Assembly (NCBI GenBank): GCA_016210805.1
Contig: JACQTL010000337.1
Coordinates: forward strand, 1 to 8,322
Source: Actinomycetota bacterium
GTDB lineage: Bacteria > Actinomycetota > UBA4738 > G016210805
Direction: 5' to 3'
DNA length: 8,322 nucleotides
Shown here one piece after another: positions 6,678-8,322 of the stretch. Every line of letters starts with the position of its first letter. Within the stretch, counting starts at the first letter, position 1. A model generated the notes under the pieces. The model worked only from the letters and a program-made list of their open reading frames with translations, was not told where the DNA came from and did not search any database. The translations under genes and the position numbers were made by a program.

Positions 6678-6706
6678 CGAGAGGGGTTCAAGTCCTCTCT
6701 CGTCCA
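6678..6706 (+). other. tRNA 3'-end fragment (T-arm plus acceptor strand), possible att site
   Basis: GGTTCAAGTCC (6685-6695) matches the consensus of the tRNA T-arm (GGTTCRANYCC). In tRNA numbering, 49-53 are AGGGG (6682-6686) and pair with CCTCT (61-65, 6694-6698, including one G-U), enclosing the canonical seven-base loop TTCAAGT. The next seven bases, CTCGTCC (6699-6705), would be the 3' acceptor strand, and A6706 the discriminator base; CCA is not encoded (CAG follows). The matching 5' strand GGACGAG, a D-arm and an anticodon arm are not found at the right distance upstream, so this is a fragment and not a gene. Such fragments commonly mark the far end of an element integrated into a tRNA 3' end, and the base composition changes here. 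A chance hairpin remains possible. Confidence 0.45.
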
Positions 6707-6778
6707 CAGCCAGAACACGTGTTCGACTTGATGTCAAGCTCATGCGGATTCGAGCTGGAAGTCCTTCCCGAGAAGTAC

Positions 6779-7675
6779 TCAATGAACCGGCGAAGGCACC
6801 TTCTGGCCGGTTCTGAGACGGACGATGGTCAGGCCAGGGATGATCGCCTCGTATCGCGGTCCACGGAGGCGACGCTCGAACGAATCCAGGATCTCAAGGA
6901 CCACTCCCGTCATGTGGTCGAGTGCTTCGGCTAGGACCACGCCCCGGCCGAGAGAGGGCTCCAGGCGCACGCTGCCTTGGGCAGCAACCCGGATGTTCTC
7001 CGCCGTGCCGTGAGACACGACGACGCGGACAATCTGCGTCCCATCGCGTACAGGCCGCTTCACCTTCATCAGTGGAAGCGAGCTCACGACCCTCGCGCCG
7101 CCCTCCGGGACGATCCGGAGATTGAGCGAGAGTGGCGCCATCACCGTGGTGAGGATCACCTCGTGCTTGTCGGTGTTCGACAAGCGTTGGAGCATTCGGA
7201 TCCCGCTCGCCCGCCGGCCGCTCAGATAAGGCTGGTAGCGACGAATTAGGGCCACGTGCTGAGCATCGACCCCGGGCAGCCGACGAGCTAGTCCGGAATC
7301 GAAATTGGCGCGGCTGTGAGCCATCGGGAACTGTACCGCCCGCGGCTTCCTGGGCCGCGGATCCGACCCCCCACGAACCAGGACCCATACGAGGTGATCC
7401 AATGACACGCGCAGGTTGTTCACGATGTCCCCGACGCAGGCCCCCACGAAGGGGCCGAGGGTCGGGACGTTCGAGAATCGGAATAGCACGCCAGCGCGCT
7501 CCCCGTCCTGCCACTCGGAGCGACCTTCGATCTGGACGGGATGCCGGTCGGGGTCGAGTGTCTCCTCCAAGCGTTCCGCGAGTCTTGCGCGGTGCTCTCC
7601 GGCCTGCAGGAACTTCACCCAGGGCCCCCGCAGTGGGGACGTCTGGATGGCCGGATTGACCGGCAGGGAGATCAT
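6779..7675 (-). CDS. Uncharacterised protein with R-x4-H, QPY and N-x-DKH motifs (possible HEPN-like)
   Basis: A 298-residue soluble protein with no signal peptide or membrane segment visible. Its central region reads GDIVNNLRVSLDHLVWVL (82-99), QFPMAH (115-120), IRRYQPYL (144-151) and LQRLSNTDKHEVIL (162-175). The same blocks occur in the neighbouring gene. I have a sense of this pattern (GD-hN-RSALDHL, FP, QPY, N-DKH) from hypothetical proteins of many bacteria, but I know no assigned function. R89-x4-H94 has the spacing of the HEPN ribonuclease motif; that link is speculative. Residues 180-245 look beta-rich and are absent from the neighbour. A C-terminal helix (about 247-270) is shared. 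I chose the ATG at 7675 because GGGGGAG lies five bases upstream; the longer frame upstream is low-complexity and overlaps nothing conserved. Codon use is less GC-biased than in genes left of 6600, suggesting transfer. Confidence 0.75.
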   Translation of the reverse strand: MISLPVNPAIQTSPLRGPWVKFLQAGEHRARLAERLEETLDPDRHPVQIEGRSEWQDGERAGVLFRFSNVPTLGPFVGACVGDIVNNLRVSLDHLVWVLVRGGSDPRPRKPRAVQFPMAHSRANFDSGLARRLPGVDAQHVALIRRYQPYLSGRRASGIRMLQRLSNTDKHEVILTTVMAPLSLNLRIVPEGGARVVSSLPLMKVKRPVRDGTQIVRVVVSHGTAENIRVAAQGSVRLEPSLGRGVVLAEALDHMTGVVLEILDSFERRLRGPRYEAIIPGLTIVRLRTGQKVPSPVH

Positions 7676-7754
7676 GAGGGCTCCCCCGAGCGCCGGTAGA
7701 TTCCGACTCTCGACGACACCGGGAGCACGACGGTGGAGCGGCGCCCTGAGCAGG

Positions 7755-8322
7755 TCACGATTCGGCGCTCTCAACTGGCGGCGGGAGCCTGCGGAGCTTC
7801 TCCTCGAACCGATCGAGGATGGCCGCCACCATCGCGTCGATGCGCTCGAGGGCTTGGATGATGGGGAGGCCCCCACTGATAGCCAAGTACGGCCCCACGT
7901 CCCCGTCCGGGGTGGAGAACCCTGGCGCCACCTCGAACAGGTGGATGATGCGGTGCTTATCGACGTTCGATAGATCCCGCAGCAGCCCCAGGGGGTGGAG
8001 GGCGGGATCCGCGGATCGGTACGGCTGGACGCTCTCGATCATGTCCTGGTGCTGCTGGGCGACTCCGTCGAGATACCCACGCGCCTTCGCCTTCTCGAAT
8101 GCCTCGGGCGTGTCCCTGATGACAAACTGGGTGCCCTCGGGCGCGTCGCCCCCGTCGCGCCCCATCAGAGCTAGCTGGAATACCAGGTGGTCGAGGGCCG
8201 ACCGGTAGTTGTGGAGGGCGTCCCCGAGGACGAGGCTGAGGACCCCTGGCACCCTATGGTGGGCGACGCCGGCCGCTTCGAAGCCCTCGGGGAGGAGTTG
8301 CTCGGCCAGCTCAAGCAGGCGC
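7755..8322 (-). CDS. Paralogue of the downstream uncharacterised protein, 5' end cut by window edge
   Basis: The frame is open from the right window edge to the TGA at 7755-7757, giving 188 visible residues. Numbering from the first full codon, it shows VLGDALHNYRSALDHLVFQL (31-50), FVI (66-68), IESVQPYRS (95-103), LRDLSNVDKHRIIHLF (114-129) and a C-terminal helix ALERIDAMVAAILDRFEEKL (157-176), matching its neighbour block for block and including R40-x4-H45. A GTG at 8252 could serve as a start, but the open frame and a helical segment (RLLELAEQLL) continue upstream. The neighbour has about 80 residues before the shared GD motif, so the true start is probably outside the window. The gap to the downstream gene is 79 bp on the same strand, consistent with one operon. 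The function is unknown. Confidence 0.72.
   Translation of the reverse strand, partial: RLLELAEQLLPEGFEAAGVAHHRVPGVLSLVLGDALHNYRSALDHLVFQLALMGRDGGDAPEGTQFVIRDTPEAFEKAKARGYLDGVAQQHQDMIESVQPYRSADPALHPLGLLRDLSNVDKHRIIHLFEVAPGFSTPDGDVGPYLAISGGLPIIQALERIDAMVAAILDRFEEKLRRLPPPVESAES

Larger units (their letters stand above)
6304..6778. other. Intergenic region of 475 bp without an intact gene
   Basis: This stretch separates the kinase start from the end of the island-side gene. It holds part of the kinase leader palindrome, a start-less open segment at 6415-6660, a hairpin at 6582-6605 and a tRNA 3'-end-like fragment at 6678-6706. The first part is as GC-rich as the genes to the left. From about 6710 the composition falls; bases 6721-6780, for example, are 31/60 G+C. 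I see no complete RNA gene and no recognisable transposase or integrase. Confidence 0.6.

Noticed and set aside
6630..6706. A complete tRNA gene ending in the T-arm at 6682-6698
   Set aside because: No 5' acceptor strand, D-arm or pairing anticodon stem could be placed upstream in either a short or a long variable-arm layout; positions 27-31 and 39-43 do not pair.
6564..6706. GGACGAC at 6564 as the 5' acceptor strand of an intron-containing tRNA
   Set aside because: It differs from GGACGAG at the last base, the bases that follow do not form a D-arm, and the 143-nt span is too short for a group I intron.
6678..6706. tmRNA 3' end
   Set aside because: No proteolysis-tag coding segment (A-D-N/ALAA-like) and no GGGG-CTG-type 5' end were found upstream.
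7676..7876. Longer start for the uncharacterised protein at 7876
   Set aside because: The extension overlaps the end of the upstream paralogue, is Ser/Arg-rich, and bypasses the good ribosome binding site before the ATG at 7675.

Overview
The window looks like a piece of a very GC-rich, probably actinobacterial chromosome. This rests on coding sequence whose third codon positions are almost all G or C, the rplY(ctc)-pth pair with a long acid-tailed CTC-type L25, and a soluble PAS / HisKA_3-type kinase of a kind common in that phylum. The exact lineage cannot be read from the sequence.

Left block (1-3659): a sulfatase / alkaline-phosphatase-superfamily hydrolase, cut by the left edge, runs rightward. 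It converges tail-to-tail, with a short overlap, on a leftward two-gene operon of paralogous GT4-type glycosyltransferases. The downstream glycosyltransferase starts with TTG inside the TGA stop of the upstream one (TTGA coupling). It keeps the usual GT4 donor-site residues, while the upstream paralogue has lost them. Together the three genes suggest synthesis or modification of a cell-surface glycan.

Middle block (3660-5106): a divergent intergenic region leads into rplY (ribosomal protein L25/CTC) and pth (peptidyl-tRNA hydrolase), two translation genes 12 bp apart. A perfect GC-rich hairpin closes the block.

Right of this (5104-6303, minus strand) is a cytosolic PAS sensor histidine kinase. 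No response regulator is visible in the window. A nested palindrome covers its start codon.

From 6304 to 6778 no intact gene is visible. The stretch holds a GC-rich open segment without a start codon (possible gene remnant), a hairpin, and a sequence matching the T-arm and 3' acceptor strand of a tRNA but without the rest of the tRNA. To the right of that fragment the base composition drops sharply, and two tandem leftward paralogues of an uncharacterised family follow, the second cut by the right edge. Both carry R-x4-H, QPY and N-x-DKH motifs. I read 6678-8322 as the likely start of a horizontally acquired island inserted at a tRNA 3' end, with a possible HEPN-like protein pair. That interpretation is inference.
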